Assembly (NCBI GenBank): GCA_003996215.1
Contig: QJPP01001580.1
Location: forward strand, 372,001 to 436,000
DNA: 64,000 nucleotides
DNA from: Jaltomata sinuosa
Lineage: Eukaryota > Streptophyta > Magnoliopsida > Solanales > Solanaceae
Reading direction: 5' to 3'
Of this stretch, positions 34,284 through 46,990 are shown piece by piece. The notes under the pieces were generated by a model. The model was not told the DNA's origin and did not search any database. It saw nothing but the letters and a program-made list of their open reading frames with translations. Within the stretch, counting starts at the first letter, position 1. Every line of letters starts with the position of its first letter. The position numbers were made by a program, and so were the translations under genes.

Positions 34284-35954
34284 TGTCACGACCCAAACTG
34301 CCATGAGTGGCACCCACCCAAAACCCCCGGATGAGCGAGCCTATTATCACCCCAACACTTAGTAAATCTGATAGCTCAAAACCAATTGCATTAACATAAA
34401 CTATCATTCACCATCCCAAATTACTAAACAATAAGGTTCTACGAAAATACGCCAGAAACTGAAATTCATCGACCAAAATATCTACCAATGGCAAGAAATG
34501 GGGATGCAACCCCAAAAATAGAGAGTTAAGTCCGAAATAAGTGGACTAATACTAAACTAGAAGAAAACCATGGTAGACCAAAAGAAGAAACTCACCCTTA
34601 AAATCCGGAATCGCTGGCACTATATCTGAGGTCGGGTCAGAGTAGCTGGAATATGTTTTGTACTCACAAAAGGAAAGAAAGTGCAGAATCAGTACACAAC
34701 CACAGTGTACTGGTAGGATCATCGGCCAGCTCCAACAAACAATATATGAACAACAAACCAGAACTGAGTAAAGCAGTACAAACAAGTAAAACAACCAGTA
34801 ATATAATCACATACTCTCAGTCTACTTTCTAACTTATCAACCATATGAAACAGGTTGAACAACCATTTAAACAATGAACCACAACAATAACGCTTTACCT
34901 TTTTTACGTTACCCGGACCAACAAAAGGATCCCTAGACCAACATCTAAGTGTTAACATGCAATCCCCCATCCATACAAGAACCATCCTCACATTTCAGTA
35001 CATCTACCCGACCTCTCATCGACAAATATGCATAATTACGATTTAAACAATCAACCCGGTCGACTTATGGAACCATCGAACAAATAATCAACAATGTTTA
35101 TTTAAACCCGTACTAGGTGTGGTACCCGACCCAACCGACATAGAACCTGTACCATACATGGTATCTGAGCCGACTGTTAGTGTCTCATACTAGGTGTTGT
35201 ACCCGAGCCAACAAATCTCACACAAAATCGAACAATCAATAATTAAATAAATAGCAACACACTTGTAACACCAACAAGCAACAAACCAAGTTTATTTCAC
35301 ATAATTGACACCCGGACACTTAGACATTCATAAACTCTTTCATTAAACATGCAAGACACATACATTACTAAGTTAAGGTTGCATGCATATATATTGCATT
35401 TGGAAAATAATACCATCACCTACCTCAAAAAGTTGGAAGACTCTACTGGGATGGAGCCTTCCCATTTTTTGAAGACTTCACTTGTTCTTGGTCTAACAAT
35501 GATTACAACAGACCATAATCAGTCCAATGGCCTAAAATTACTCGGATTATACACAAATCCTAATCTCCTAGCCAAACCATAATCATTCCACCCATCCCAG
35601 TGCTTTTCCACCATTAATTCACCTTAAAACTACCAGTTAATGGTTACCTTAAGCAAATAACGATGATTTTATCATGAATGAGAGATAATAAACATAACCC
35701 AAGAATAACACAACCCAGAATCCCCTTTTTCCCCGAATTCTACATTCTTAGGTTAACCCAAACCTTCCTCCAAGACCGCAGTTTGCAATTCTACTGCATT
35801 GGAATAATAGTACTAAGTTAGGAGAGCAAAATCCTTACCTGTAGGACAAAATTTGGTGGAAAACTGCCTTGGAATCGCCAAAATTGCCTCACACTTTCCC
35901 AAAACATTCTTGAGAAATTCTAAATGTTTTGGGGAAATTTCTGCATTTACCCTG

Positions 35955-36115
35955 ACTTATTCCGCTATAGCGCTCCATACACCACTATAGAAGCGCCGCT
36001 ATAGCAGAATCGGCCGCTATGGTGGTGCTGATCGGTGTTGACTTTCACTCTAGTGGGAATCTTTGGTATAGTAGAAGCCGTTGTAGCACAGTGTCAACTG
36101 CTATAGCGGTTGACA
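35955..36115. repeat. CTATAG palindrome cluster, F copy 1
   Basis: Decayed and intact CCGCTATAGCGG-type words ('cgctatagcgct', 'ccgctatggtgg', 'actgctatagcggtt'). The matching clusters of copies 2 and 3 are at about 38050-38330 and 40250-40410. Confidence 0.8.
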
Positions 36116-38180
36116 TGGGATTGAAACTTGAAAAATCCCCCAAAAGTGTCTATTTTACAAGACACTTCAAATCCTGACATTCTGATACAACCCCTTCATG
36201 TCAACTTTGATACCAGGAGTTCTACTCACCCGAATTCACTTTTTACAAGTCCCTCATACTTCTTAATGTCTTAGCTAATGGGAAAACTAGATGTACCATA
36301 CACGGTATCCTTAGCTTCATTTTAATGGATAGATTATGTTTATGATAGTTTGACTGCTGTTTGGAGCTTCTCTGATGTCACGACCCAAACTGCCATGAGT
36401 GGCACCCACCAGAAACCCCCAGATGAGCGAGCCTATTATCACCCCAACACTTAGTAAATCTAATATCTCAAAACCAATTGCATTAACATAAACTATCATT
36501 CACCATCCCAAATTACAAAATAATAAGGTTCTACGGAAATACCCTTAGAAACTTAATGTCATCGTACCAAAATATATACCAATGTCTAGAAATGAGGATG
36601 CAACCCCAAAAATAGAGAGTTAAGTCTGAAATAAGTGGACTAATACTAAACTAGAAGAAAACCATGGTAGACCAAAAGAAGCAGCTCACCCTTAAAATCA
36701 AGAATCGCTGGGACTATATTTGAGGTCGGGTCGGAGCCGTTGGAATATGTTTTGTACTCACAAAAGGAAAGAAAGTGCAAAATCAGTACACAACCACAAT
36801 GTACTGGTAGGATCATCGGCCAGCTCCAACAAACAATATATGAACAACAAACCAGAACTGAGTAAAGCAGTACAAACATGTAAAAAAACCAGTAATATAA
36901 TCCCAAACTCTCAGTCTACTTTCTTACTTATCAATGATATGAAACAGGTTCAACAACCATTTAAACAATGAACCACAACAATAACACTTTACCCTTTTTA
37001 CGTTACCCGGACCAACAAAAAGATCCCTAGACCAATATCTAAGTGTTAACATGCAATGCCCCATCCATCCAAGAACCATCCTCACATTTAAGTACAGCTA
37101 CCCGACCTCTCATTGACAGATATGCACAATTATGATTTCAACAATCAACTCGGTCGACTCATCGAACCATCGAACAAATAATCAACAATGTTTATTTAAA
37201 CTTGTACCAGGTGTGGTAACCAACCCAACCGATATAGAACCTGTACCATACATGGTATCCGAGCCAACCGTTAGTATCTCATACCAGGTGTAGTACCTTA
37301 GCCAACCAATGTCACACAAAATCCAACAATCAATAATTAAATAAATAGCAACACACTTGTAACACCAATAAGCAACAAACCAAGTTCATTTCACATAATT
37401 GACACCCGGGCACTTAGACATTCATAAATTCACTCCTTAAATATGCAAGACACATACATTACTAAGTTAAGGTTGCATGCATATATATATTACATTTGGA
37501 AAATAATACCATCACCTACCTCGAAAAGTTGGAAGACTCTACATGGCCGGAACCTTTCCATTTTTTGAAGCCTTAACTTGTTCTTGGTCTAACAAAGATT
37601 ACAACACACCCTAATAATTCCAATGACCTAAATTACTCGGATTATACACAAATCCTAATCTCCTGGGAAAACCATAATCATTCCACCCATTCCAGGGCTT
37701 TTCCACCATTAATTCACCTAAAAACTACCATTTAATGGTTACCTTAAGCAAATAACGGTGATTTTATCATGAATGAGAGATAATAAACATAACCCAAAAA
37801 TAACACAACCTAGAATTCCCTTTTTCCCCGAATTCTACATTCTAAGGTTAATCCAAACCTTCCTCCAAGACCGCAGTTCGCAATTCTACTGCATTGGAAT
37901 CATAGCACTAAGTTAGGAGAGCAAAATCCTTACCTGTACGACAATTTTTTTTGGAAAACTTCCTTGGAATCGCCAAAATTGCCTCTCCCTTTCCCAAAAC
38001 ATTCTTGAGAAATTCTGAATGTTTTTGGGGAAATTTTTGCATTTACCCTGACTTATTCCACTATAGCGATCCATACACCACTATAGTAGCGCCGCCATAG
38101 CAGAATCGGCCGCTATGGAGGTGCTGATTGGTGTTGAATTTGGGAATTTCTTTGGTATAGCAGAAGCCGCTATAGCACAG

Positions 38181-38430
38181 TGTCAACTGCTATAGCACTT
38201 GACATGTGATTGAAACTTGAAAAATCCCCCAAAAGTGCCTATTTTACAACACATTTCAAATCTTGACATTCCGAAACAACCTCTTCATGTCAAACCATAG
38301 CATAGTGTCAACTGCTATAGCGGTTGACATGGGATTGAAACTCGAAAAATCCCCCAAAAGTGCCTATTTTACAACACACTTCAAATCCTGACATTCCAAA
38401 ACAACCCCTTCATGTCAACTTTGATACCGG
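38181..38430. repeat. 125-bp direct duplication inside F copy 2
   Basis: The block starting TGTCAACTGCTATAGC at 38181 recurs at 38306, with 'aatcccccaaaagtgcc' in both. Copies 1 and 3 have it once. It accounts for the 122-bp greater length of the second unit. Confidence 0.88.
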
Positions 38431-40763
38431 GAGTTCTAATCATTCGAACTCACTTTTTACAAGTCCCTCAGACTTCTTAATGTCTTAGCTAATGTGAAAA
38501 CTAGTTGTACCATACATGGTATACGTAGCTTCGTTTTAATGAATAGATTATGTTTATGATAGTTTGACTGCTGTTTGGAGCTTCTCAGATGTCACGACCC
38601 AAACTGTCATGAGTGGCACCCACCCGAAACCCCCAGATAAGCGAGCCTATTATCACCCCAACACTTAGTAAATCTAATAGCTCAAAACCAATTGCATTAA
38701 CATAAACTATCATTCACCATCCCAAATTACTAAACAATAAGGTTTTACGGAAGTACCCTTAGAAACTGAAAGTCATCGTACCAAAATATCTACCAATGTC
38801 TAGAAATGGGGATGCAACCCCAAAAATAGAGAGTTAAGTCTGAAATAAGTGGAGTAATACTAAACTAGAAGAAAACCATGGTAGACCAAAAGAAGCAGCT
38901 CACCCTTAAAATCTGGTATCGCTAGGACTATATCTGAGTTCGGTTCAGAGCCGCTGGAATATGTTTTGTACTCACAAAAGGAAAGAAAGTGCATAATCAG
39001 TACACAACCACAGTGTACTGGTAGGATCATCGGCCAGCTTCAACAAACATTATATGAACAACAAACCAGAACTGAGTAAAACAGTACAAACATGTAAAAC
39101 AACCAGTAATATAATCCCAGACTCTCAGTCTACTTTCTAACTTATCAACCATATGAAACAGGTTCAACAACCATTTAAATAATGAACCACAACAATAACA
39201 CTTTACCCTTTTTACGTTACCCGGACAAACAAAAGGATCCCTAGACCAACATCTAAGTATTAACATGCAATGCCCCATCCATCCAAGAACCATCCTCATA
39301 TTTAAGTACAGCTACCCGACCTCTCATCGACAAATATGCACAATTACTGTTTCAACAATCAACCCGGTCGACTCATGGAACCATCGAACAAATAATCAAT
39401 AATGTTTATTTAAACTCGTACCAGGTGCGGTACCCGACCCAACTGATATAGAACCTATACCATACATGGAATCCGAGCCAACCGTTAGTATCTCATACCA
39501 GGTGTAGTACCTGAGCCAACCAATGTCACACAAAATCCAACAATCAATAATTAATTAAATAGCAACACACTTGTAACACCAACAAGCAACAAACCAAGTT
39601 AATTTCACATAATTGACACCCGAACACTTAGACATTCATAAACTCATTCCTTAAACATGCAAGACACATACATTACTAAGTTAAGGTTGCATGCATATAT
39701 ATATTGCATTTGGAAAATAATACCATGACCTACCTCAAAAAGTTGGAAGAATATACTGGGTCGGAGCCTTCACTTGTTCTTGGTCTAACAATGATTATAA
39801 CACACCATAATCAGTCCAATAGCCTAAAATTACTCGGATTATACACAAATCCTAATCTCCTGGTGAAACCATAATCATTCCACCCATCCCAGGGCTTTTC
39901 CACCATTAATTCACCTAAAAACTACCATTAAATGGTTACCTTAAGAAAATAATGGTGATTTTATCATGAATGAGAGATAATAAACATAACCCAAAAATAA
40001 CACAACCTAGAATCCCCTTTTTCCCCGAATTCTACATTCTTAGGTTAATCCAAACCTTCCTCCAAGACCACAGTTTGCAATTCTACTGCATTGGAATCAT
40101 AGTACTAAGTTAGGAGAGCAAAATCCTTACCTGTAGGACAAAATTTGGTGGAAAACTGCCTTGGAATCGCCAAAATTTCCTCTCCCTTTCCCAAAACATT
40201 CTTGAGAAATTCTTAATATTTTTGGGGAAATTTCTGCATTTACCCTGACTTATTCTACTATAGGGCTTCATACACCACTATAGTAGCGCCGCCATAGCAG
40301 AATGGGCCGCTATGGAGGTGCTGATCAGTGTTGACTTTCACTATAGTGGGAATTTCATTGGTAGAGCAGAAGCCGCTGTAGCACAATGTCAACTGCTATA
40401 GCGGTTTACATGGGATTGAAACTTGAAAAATCCCCCAAAAGTGCCTATTTTACAACACACTTCAAATCCTGACATTCCGAAATAACCTCGTCATGTCAAC
40501 TTTAATACCGGGAGTTCTACTCACCCGTACTCACTTTTTACAAGTCCCTCAGACTTATTAATGTCTTAGATAATGGGAAAACTAGCTCAACATAATATAT
40601 ATCATCCAATCCTCACCAAGATTTCCCTAGACCATACCTCACTCAAAAATCATCTGAGACTAATCTAGCCTATAATTTCTAACTCCCAAACTCAAAAGTT
40701 TTCTAACCTGAAACTTTGCATGAATAAATTACCCATAACGATGGACCCGATCGTTACAACAGA

Positions 40764-40834
40764 TATCAACTTACCAATAGTTCATCCCTGAATGATCAAA
40801 CCCAAATAAGATGATTTAAAAGAGGGAAAATGTA
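40764..40834 (+). repeat. Family G LTR remnant between F array and element H
   Basis: A 71-bp stretch left between the end of the F array and the start of the H LTR. It is read as the continuation of the G LTR because the F array is flanked by a target duplication; no second G copy covers this part to confirm it. Confidence 0.45.
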
Positions 40835-43545
40835 TGTCACGCCCCTGATCTAATCAAGACGGACAGGCACCCGATGCCCTAAAAGCCTGAGAGAACCAAC
40901 TTATAGCTTGTGCTTACCATGCGTATAACTATGAAAATCATAAAGCTTTAACAAGGATATATGATCTGCAATGATAAAAGACCAACATAGATAGGCCCAA
41001 AAATTTATGTACATGGTTTGGCCGTTGAGGCCATAACTGTTAAGAGATAAGATGCATTATACTTTATACATTAGTATTCAAAGCCTCTACAAGATAGACA
41101 AACTTAGTTTAGGTCAGGAAAGGACCCCTCCTTACCCCTAACTATGCAATACCAAAAATATGTACCAAAGACACGGTAAAGCTCCGAATCAACCTGGAGC
41201 TCACCAATAGTAGCTGAGTATCTAGTTCTCCTACTGGAGAGGTCTACTAGCTTGAGTACCTGTGCCTGTGGCATGAAACATAGCACTCCCTTGAGGGACG
41301 TCAGTACGAAAGAATGTACTGAATATGTAAGGCATAAAGTGACCATATGTAAAACAAGAGCTCAAATAGAATCAGGTATCAATGCATAAACGTGTAGATA
41401 AGAATAGAAGACCACCTTTGCTTACACTTATGGAATTGTGAACATTACATTATTTTCTTTACTCTACTTTGCTTATAATCTTTGTAAGATATATGATACA
41501 AATGACCAACTAATCAGTAGTAAAAGAGGAGTCCCAAGCTAGGCAATTTAACCCCTGAGATGTTGCCCTCATAATATATAAATTGGGATCGACCCATGCT
41601 AGGCTTTCTCCCCTAGGCTGCCACCCATAAGTACATAAATAGGGATTGACCAATGATAGGCTTTCACCCCTAGGCTGGCACCGACACTTATACACATTAC
41701 TTCATAGAGTTTCTTTAATCTTTGAGATTGTTGTCTTGGTGGTCATAATCATTATTGAGCTTAAAACTATGCACCAGTAGTGCAAGACACGTGAGTATGA
41801 ACTTATAGTAGTAACAATGACATAAGAAGTAACTATAACATCAATGTAATATTTAAGCACTTAAATGACACAATGGACCTTATTTGACTAAGAGTCTAAC
41901 TTACAAAGCTTGTTGTTGAAATTACCTTTTTCATACTGGTACTTGGAATAGTAAACACGTAGATCTAATAGTAAATACATGTTGAAGTACTTTGACACAC
42001 TATGTAGTGGGGACAAGATCATTATCCGTGTTGCTGATTGTACGCTGCCACTATGTACCCTTTACTAGGAAGAGCACTTAGGAAATTCACTTTGTTGTTA
42101 GTAACACAAGTATAAGAATTCATGCCAAGGATTATGAAACTAAAAATCCTTACATACCTTGTTGTGCAACTCAGATATTACAATGAATTAAGCTTCTCCC
42201 TTTCAGATTATTTATCTATAGTGAAATAAGTGGCAAAAAATAGTATTAGTAGCTAATTAACTAATTTGGGCTACATGATCTCACTAAATCAATAACTGGG
42301 CATTAAGCTCGTAATTGATCAAATCAAGAGTGTTATTTCCACCCCTTCTCTATTAATCACGTCTATATATTGTACGACCTTCTCATAAGGTCTCTTGAAA
42401 CTCCTACAACTTCACAACATATACCAAATAGTAGTATACAAAAGTGTGTAGGCAGCAAGTTAACGTAAGACCTAGTTAAGTGATGTATCACCACACCCTC
42501 CTTCCATACTTCAAGACAACTACACACATTCCCTTCTAAGATCAACCAAGTTGTCCCCAATATAAACATAGAAACAGCCCCTAAAACAGCCCCAAACATC
42601 CTTCAATATAATAAGAAAATATAAAACTCAGGGATTTCAATCATTATCCCATGGTTCTTGACACAAATACATACAGAATTGTCCATCAAACTTGTATATA
42701 AAGAGGGGGAAAATTGGGCAGTAACTTTACCTCAAATTCTTAAAATCTGTTCTCCTAACTTATACTTATTCAAGAGCTTGAACTCCCCTTCAACTTAACT
42801 TGAAAAAAGGGAGGATATTTAAGAACCCTAATGGTATTTTATGGCTGCTATGTGAAGCTAAGAGAGAGAGAAAGAAGGAACTTCGAAGATCTAATTTTTC
42901 CACAAGTTTAAAAAAATGAATGAAATAAGTTGATCTTAACCCCTTTAAAGAGGACCTACTTTGGCCGACTTTCCTTGCTCATTTTGAGCCACAAATTGTC
43001 AAGTAGGTGATACACCTACTTGGCCACTTAACATGGGCTTTTGTGGACTTAAACTTATTGGGCCTTGGCTTCCAATTCTTCCCCTTTCTTTCACTTCTTT
43101 GGGCCAGAGTTATTCAAGTGGGTGATGGGTGTACTTGGCCCTCTATGCTAGTCGAAATTGTCTTAGTAGGTGATACACCTACTTAGTTCTTTAGGCTGGT
43201 CAATAAGTCAAAGTAGGTGATTCACCTACTTGTCACCTACTAGTTAGTTAAGTCAAGCAAGAAGCTCACTTATTTTATTCCATTTTCTAATTCATAATCC
43301 CTTTTGCTTTAACTTAACACTTCACTTTAAACTTTTGGCTCAAATACTACCTTTCTATCTCGAGCTTAAATACTTCCATCGAGATCAACTTGGCAGTATA
43401 TGTACTAAAACGTATGACACATTATGATACCATACAAACCTATTCTAAACCATCACTACTCAAATAAGAAACTTGGTCCTTCATTTATAAAACAAGGCTA
43501 CATCAAATGAATAAAACTAATATACGCAGAATATGGGGTGTTACA
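40835..43545 (-). mobile_element. Element H, 3' LTR
   Basis: TGTCACGCCCC to GGGGTGTTACA, 2711 bp, followed directly by a purine-rich tract on the minus strand and by H pol. Its U3 part (42990-43260) carries strong palindromes: arms AAGTAGGTG/CACCTACTT at 43001-43021 and 10-nt arms AAGTAGGTGA/TCACCTACTT at 43211-43231. The partner 5' LTR is beyond the right edge of the window. Confidence 0.88.
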
Positions 43546-43560
43546 TCCTCCCCCCTTAAA
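43546..43560 (-). other. Element H polypurine tract
   Basis: The minus strand reads TTTAAGGGGGGAGGA directly before the 3' LTR. Confidence 0.8.
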
Positions 43561-43687
43561 AATATTCATCCTCGAATGTTAGAATAGTTAACCAGCCTAA
43601 ACAAGTTCGAGCCTAAGTTAAGTACTACTATTAGCCACATAATACATATAGACTTATACTTACTTTTCAATGTCTCAACTCAATATT

Positions 43688-44545
43688 TTAAACTTTCTGA
43701 TCAGACTGAAATAGATGAGGGTATTTGGATTTCATCGCTTCTTCCACTTCCCATGTCACTTCTTCTACTTGTTGGTTTCTCCACAATACTTTTATAGAAG
43801 CTAATTGTTTGTTTCTTAACTTCTTAACTTGTCGATCCATAATAACAATGGATACTTCTTCATAAGTGAGATCTTCCGTAACTAGTACATCTTCAGTAGG
43901 AATAATACGGGATGGGTCACCTATACACTTTTGGAGTATCGATACATAAAACACCGGATGAACTATTGCAAGCTCTTGGGGTAGCTCTAACCCATATGCA
44001 ACTTGGCCAACTCTTCGAATAATCTTATATGTCCCTATAAAGCGTGGACTCAACTTTCCTCTTTTATTAAATCTCATCACCCTTTTCATTGGTGACACCT
44101 TCAAGAATACCCAATCACATATGGAAAAATCCAGCACTCTTCTTCTAATATCTGCATATTATTTGTGTTGACTTTGAGTCATTGCTAGCCGTTGTTATAT
44201 CACCTTAACTTTTTCCATTACTTGATAAACTAGATCAGGCCCAAATAATGTAGTTTCACCCACTTCAAACCATCTGATTGGTGATCTGCACTTCCTCCCA
44301 TATAAAGCTTCGTATAGTGCAATTTGATACTTGAATGGTAGCTATTGTTGTAAGCAAACTCAATAAGAGGCAAATGGTCATCCCAACTACCTTTGAAGTC
44401 TAATACAAAAGCTCACAGCATATCCTCAAGTGTCTAGATTATACGTTCTGCCTGACCATCCATTTCAGGGTGAAAGGTTGTATTTAAATTCACTTATATC
44501 CCCAAACACTTCTGAAATAACTTCCAAAAATTTGCGGGGAATTAA
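43688..44545 (-). pseudogene. Element H integrase C-terminal part and chromodomain
   Basis: The open piece 43688-44137 carries DWVFLKVSPMKRVMRFNKRGKL, FIGTYKIIRRVGQVAYGLEL, HPVFYVSILQKCIGDPSR and a well-kept chromodomain: SIVIMDRQVKKLRNKQLASIK, then WRNQQVEEVTWEVEEAMKSKYPHLF. Upstream, with stops, the integrase core continues (HPEMDGQAER, SWDDHLPLIEFA) to 44545, where element A cuts it. The reading resumes at 52061 without loss of frame. This places H among chromoviruses, related to but distinct from C. Confidence 0.88.
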
Positions 44546-45497
44546 TGTCATTCCCCGAGACTACCCCCTGGACGTAGCATGGGACCCAAGATCACAAGTG
44601 ACCTCAAGATAACCCTATGGCATTAGCATGACTTAAAAACTAAGCATAACATAAGAACGGAAGCTTAACTGAAGTAATGAACAACTTAATCTGTTATATA
44701 AATAAAGTCTAAAATTGAAGATCTAAATACAGCTGAATATCTGACTCTATGTCTGAAAGCCTCTACTAGTGGCGAGTTGCTGGGACAGGCCCCCAGCTAA
44801 CTCTAAATACTGAAATACTGAATAAAAAAATTAAATACTGAAATAAAAGAAATTATAGTCTAGAATGAAGCTAAACTCCAAGTCCTCAAATGAAGAGGAC
44901 TCACCAAGAGGGATGGATGTGCTCCTGATCTACTAGCCACAAATCTGGAAGCGGGCTACAGGATCTACATCATAATAGGATGCAACACAAAGAAGTATGC
45001 GGTCAGTACTATGGAATGTACTGAGTATGTGAGATATGCATGTGTTATGATAAAATATACTTGAAAGCATGCTTAAAACTAATGTCATGCACGTGTCATA
45101 GTAAAACATGCTTAAAGCATAACCAAAATTGAAGTCATATAGAGATAGTAAAATCTGTAATAAAATGACTCAATGCAATATCATTAGTCGAAGACACCTT
45201 TAGATCCATAGTAATAATAGAAGTTCTGAAATCTGAAAGTAAGGAGTAAATGCACTTAAAACCTGAAACTGTTTCTGTGGGAGCTTCTCTAACCGACATA
45301 GACCATGTGAGCTACATGGAATTTGATGTATACACCTTATCAAAAGGACCCAATATACCTTGCCAAGGTATAGAGGCATGACTGTGGCGTGATCACTAAA
45401 TCTGATGCCAAACAGAGGAGACTTAAACCTATGGGGGCACGTAGTTCTGGGACTAAGAGTACTCTCACCCTGTCCAACTTTGTGCTAAATACTACTC

Positions 45498-45534
<37 letters not shown>

Positions 45535-46650
45535 CTCATATAGTACTGGGGCATATCTGATGCCAAAACTAATCATAACTAATGACATATCTGATGTCAA
45601 ATCTGTATGGATTCATAAAGATATATTTGATGTCAAATCTATTTCAAAGCATAAAGACATATCTGATATCATGCAATACAAATTCATGAGTCTTAGAGCT
45701 TAACATAGCCATCATTCAAAATATACTTTCCTTTCTAAAATCATAACTTGAAGAATTTGATATGCAATTTCATGAAAATAGAGGTCATGTTATCTAAACA
45801 TACCAATTTTACTTGAAGACATGTATTCAACTTAAATCATGCTAGAATTCATCCTCACCATATGGGCCTTTGAAAACGCTTAATATATCTCAAATAAATC
45901 ATGGGTGATGAATAGGAAACCATAAACTGGCACTTTAAAATTGAACCCATAAGTTCTCCCCAATTTGGGTAAAAACCCTACTTTCATAAATTGGACAAGG
46001 ATTAGCCTTAAAATCATGAATAGGAAACCACTTACAAAAATCCATGTAAAATTATGCAATTTAGAGTTATAATTCATAGGAGAATCACAAGGAAACAATT
46101 TATAGAAGAACCACTTAGAATTGGGTAAGAACCCTAATTTAGAAATTCATAAAATCACTTTAAAAGATTGGGGTTTTGGGAATAAGGGTGAAGGAATTCC
46201 CTTATTGAATACCCACATACCTTATTTGAAGCTATCCCACTAAGAGCTTGAGAAGAATGGAGACTTGGAGTGAATTCCTTGCTATGGAGCTTGAAACCCT
46301 AACATGAAGCTTGATAGGATGAAACTCCTTTTTCACTTTTAGAACTTGATGGAAAGAATGGGAGAGAACTTAGGCTAAGTTGGAATAAAAACCTTTTCTA
46401 AATAGGCTTAAAACGACTTAGCATCAGAGTTAAAAGGGTGGGTAAAGACAAAAGTACACCTGGGACGTAATTAAGAAAAAGCTGGAAAAAGTTGACTTTC
46501 AGGGACCACGGATGGATTCCACGAGTCGTAGACCAAACCACGACTTGTGGTTCAAACCATGGTCCGTGGTTTGTAACAGTGATTCCTGGAAAACTCATAA
46601 TTTTTACAAATTCCAATTTTAAATGCTGATTCAAATTCTGGGGTGTTACA
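44546..46650 (-). mobile_element. Element A, 3' LTR (left, shortened)
   Basis: It runs TGTCATTCCCC to GGGTGTTACA, 2105 bp, against 2419 bp for its partner (49642-52060). The missing roughly 300 bp lies in the palindrome-rich U3: the text passes from 'accacgacttgtgg' straight to 'ttcaaaccatggtccgtgg'. ATTAA (44541-44545) at the left pairs with ATTGA (52061-52065) at the right. Confidence 0.9.
45501..45533. repeat. (AT)n microsatellite in the A 3' LTR
   Basis: About 16 AT units; the other LTR has only a short 'atatatata' at the same place (50600), so it expanded after insertion. Confidence 0.93.
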
Positions 46651-46668
46651 ATATCTCCCCTTTGGGAT
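46651..46668 (-). other. Element A polypurine tract
   Basis: The minus strand reads CCCAAAGGGGAGATAT directly before the 3' LTR, close to that of element B. Confidence 0.82.
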
Positions 46669-46859
46669 CATCCATTCTCGAATGAAGGATAATCAAGGAA
46701 AAATTGAGAGGAAACAGCCCAACCAACCAACAAAACATAAAATCTGGAGAGTAAACATGAAAACTGAGATTGTAACTTAAAACATGAATGTATCAACTTT
46801 GAAAACATGAATGCATGCTAAGATCATGAGGGGAACTGATGGAATAGATTTAGAAGGAC

Positions 46860-46990
46860 GAACTAAGGAGGAAACTACCACCTTAAGTGGAAACTGGATC
46901 GGAAGGAAACAAAAGAGGAGGGCACTTGGCTTTCATGGCTGCTTCCCAAGTGGTTCCCTCAGCTAGACTGTTAAGGAAAAATGAAGAACC
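46860..46990 (-). pseudogene. Element A chromodomain stub
   Basis: The minus strand gives LAEGTTWEAAMKAKCPPLLFPSDP, matching the final helix of the chromodomain of C and H (ATWEAEEAMKAKYPHLF). Nothing of integrase precedes it, so pol has been deleted up to this point. Confidence 0.8.

Larger units (their letters stand above)
34284..40758 (-). mobile_element. F-family LTR in three tandem copies
   Basis: LTR starts TGTCACGACCCAAACTG occur at 34284, 36376 and 38590. Copies 1 and 2 stop early at 'aaaactag' and are joined, through a short filler, to a 71-bp copy of the left flank of the insertion (original 34213-34283; copies 36305-36375 and 38519-38589). Only copy 3 runs to the true end GATCGTTACA at 40758 (2169 bp). 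The whole array is flanked by TCAGA (34279-34283) and ACAGA (40759-40763), a duplication with one change. No gag, pol or primer site is present. Confidence 0.85.
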
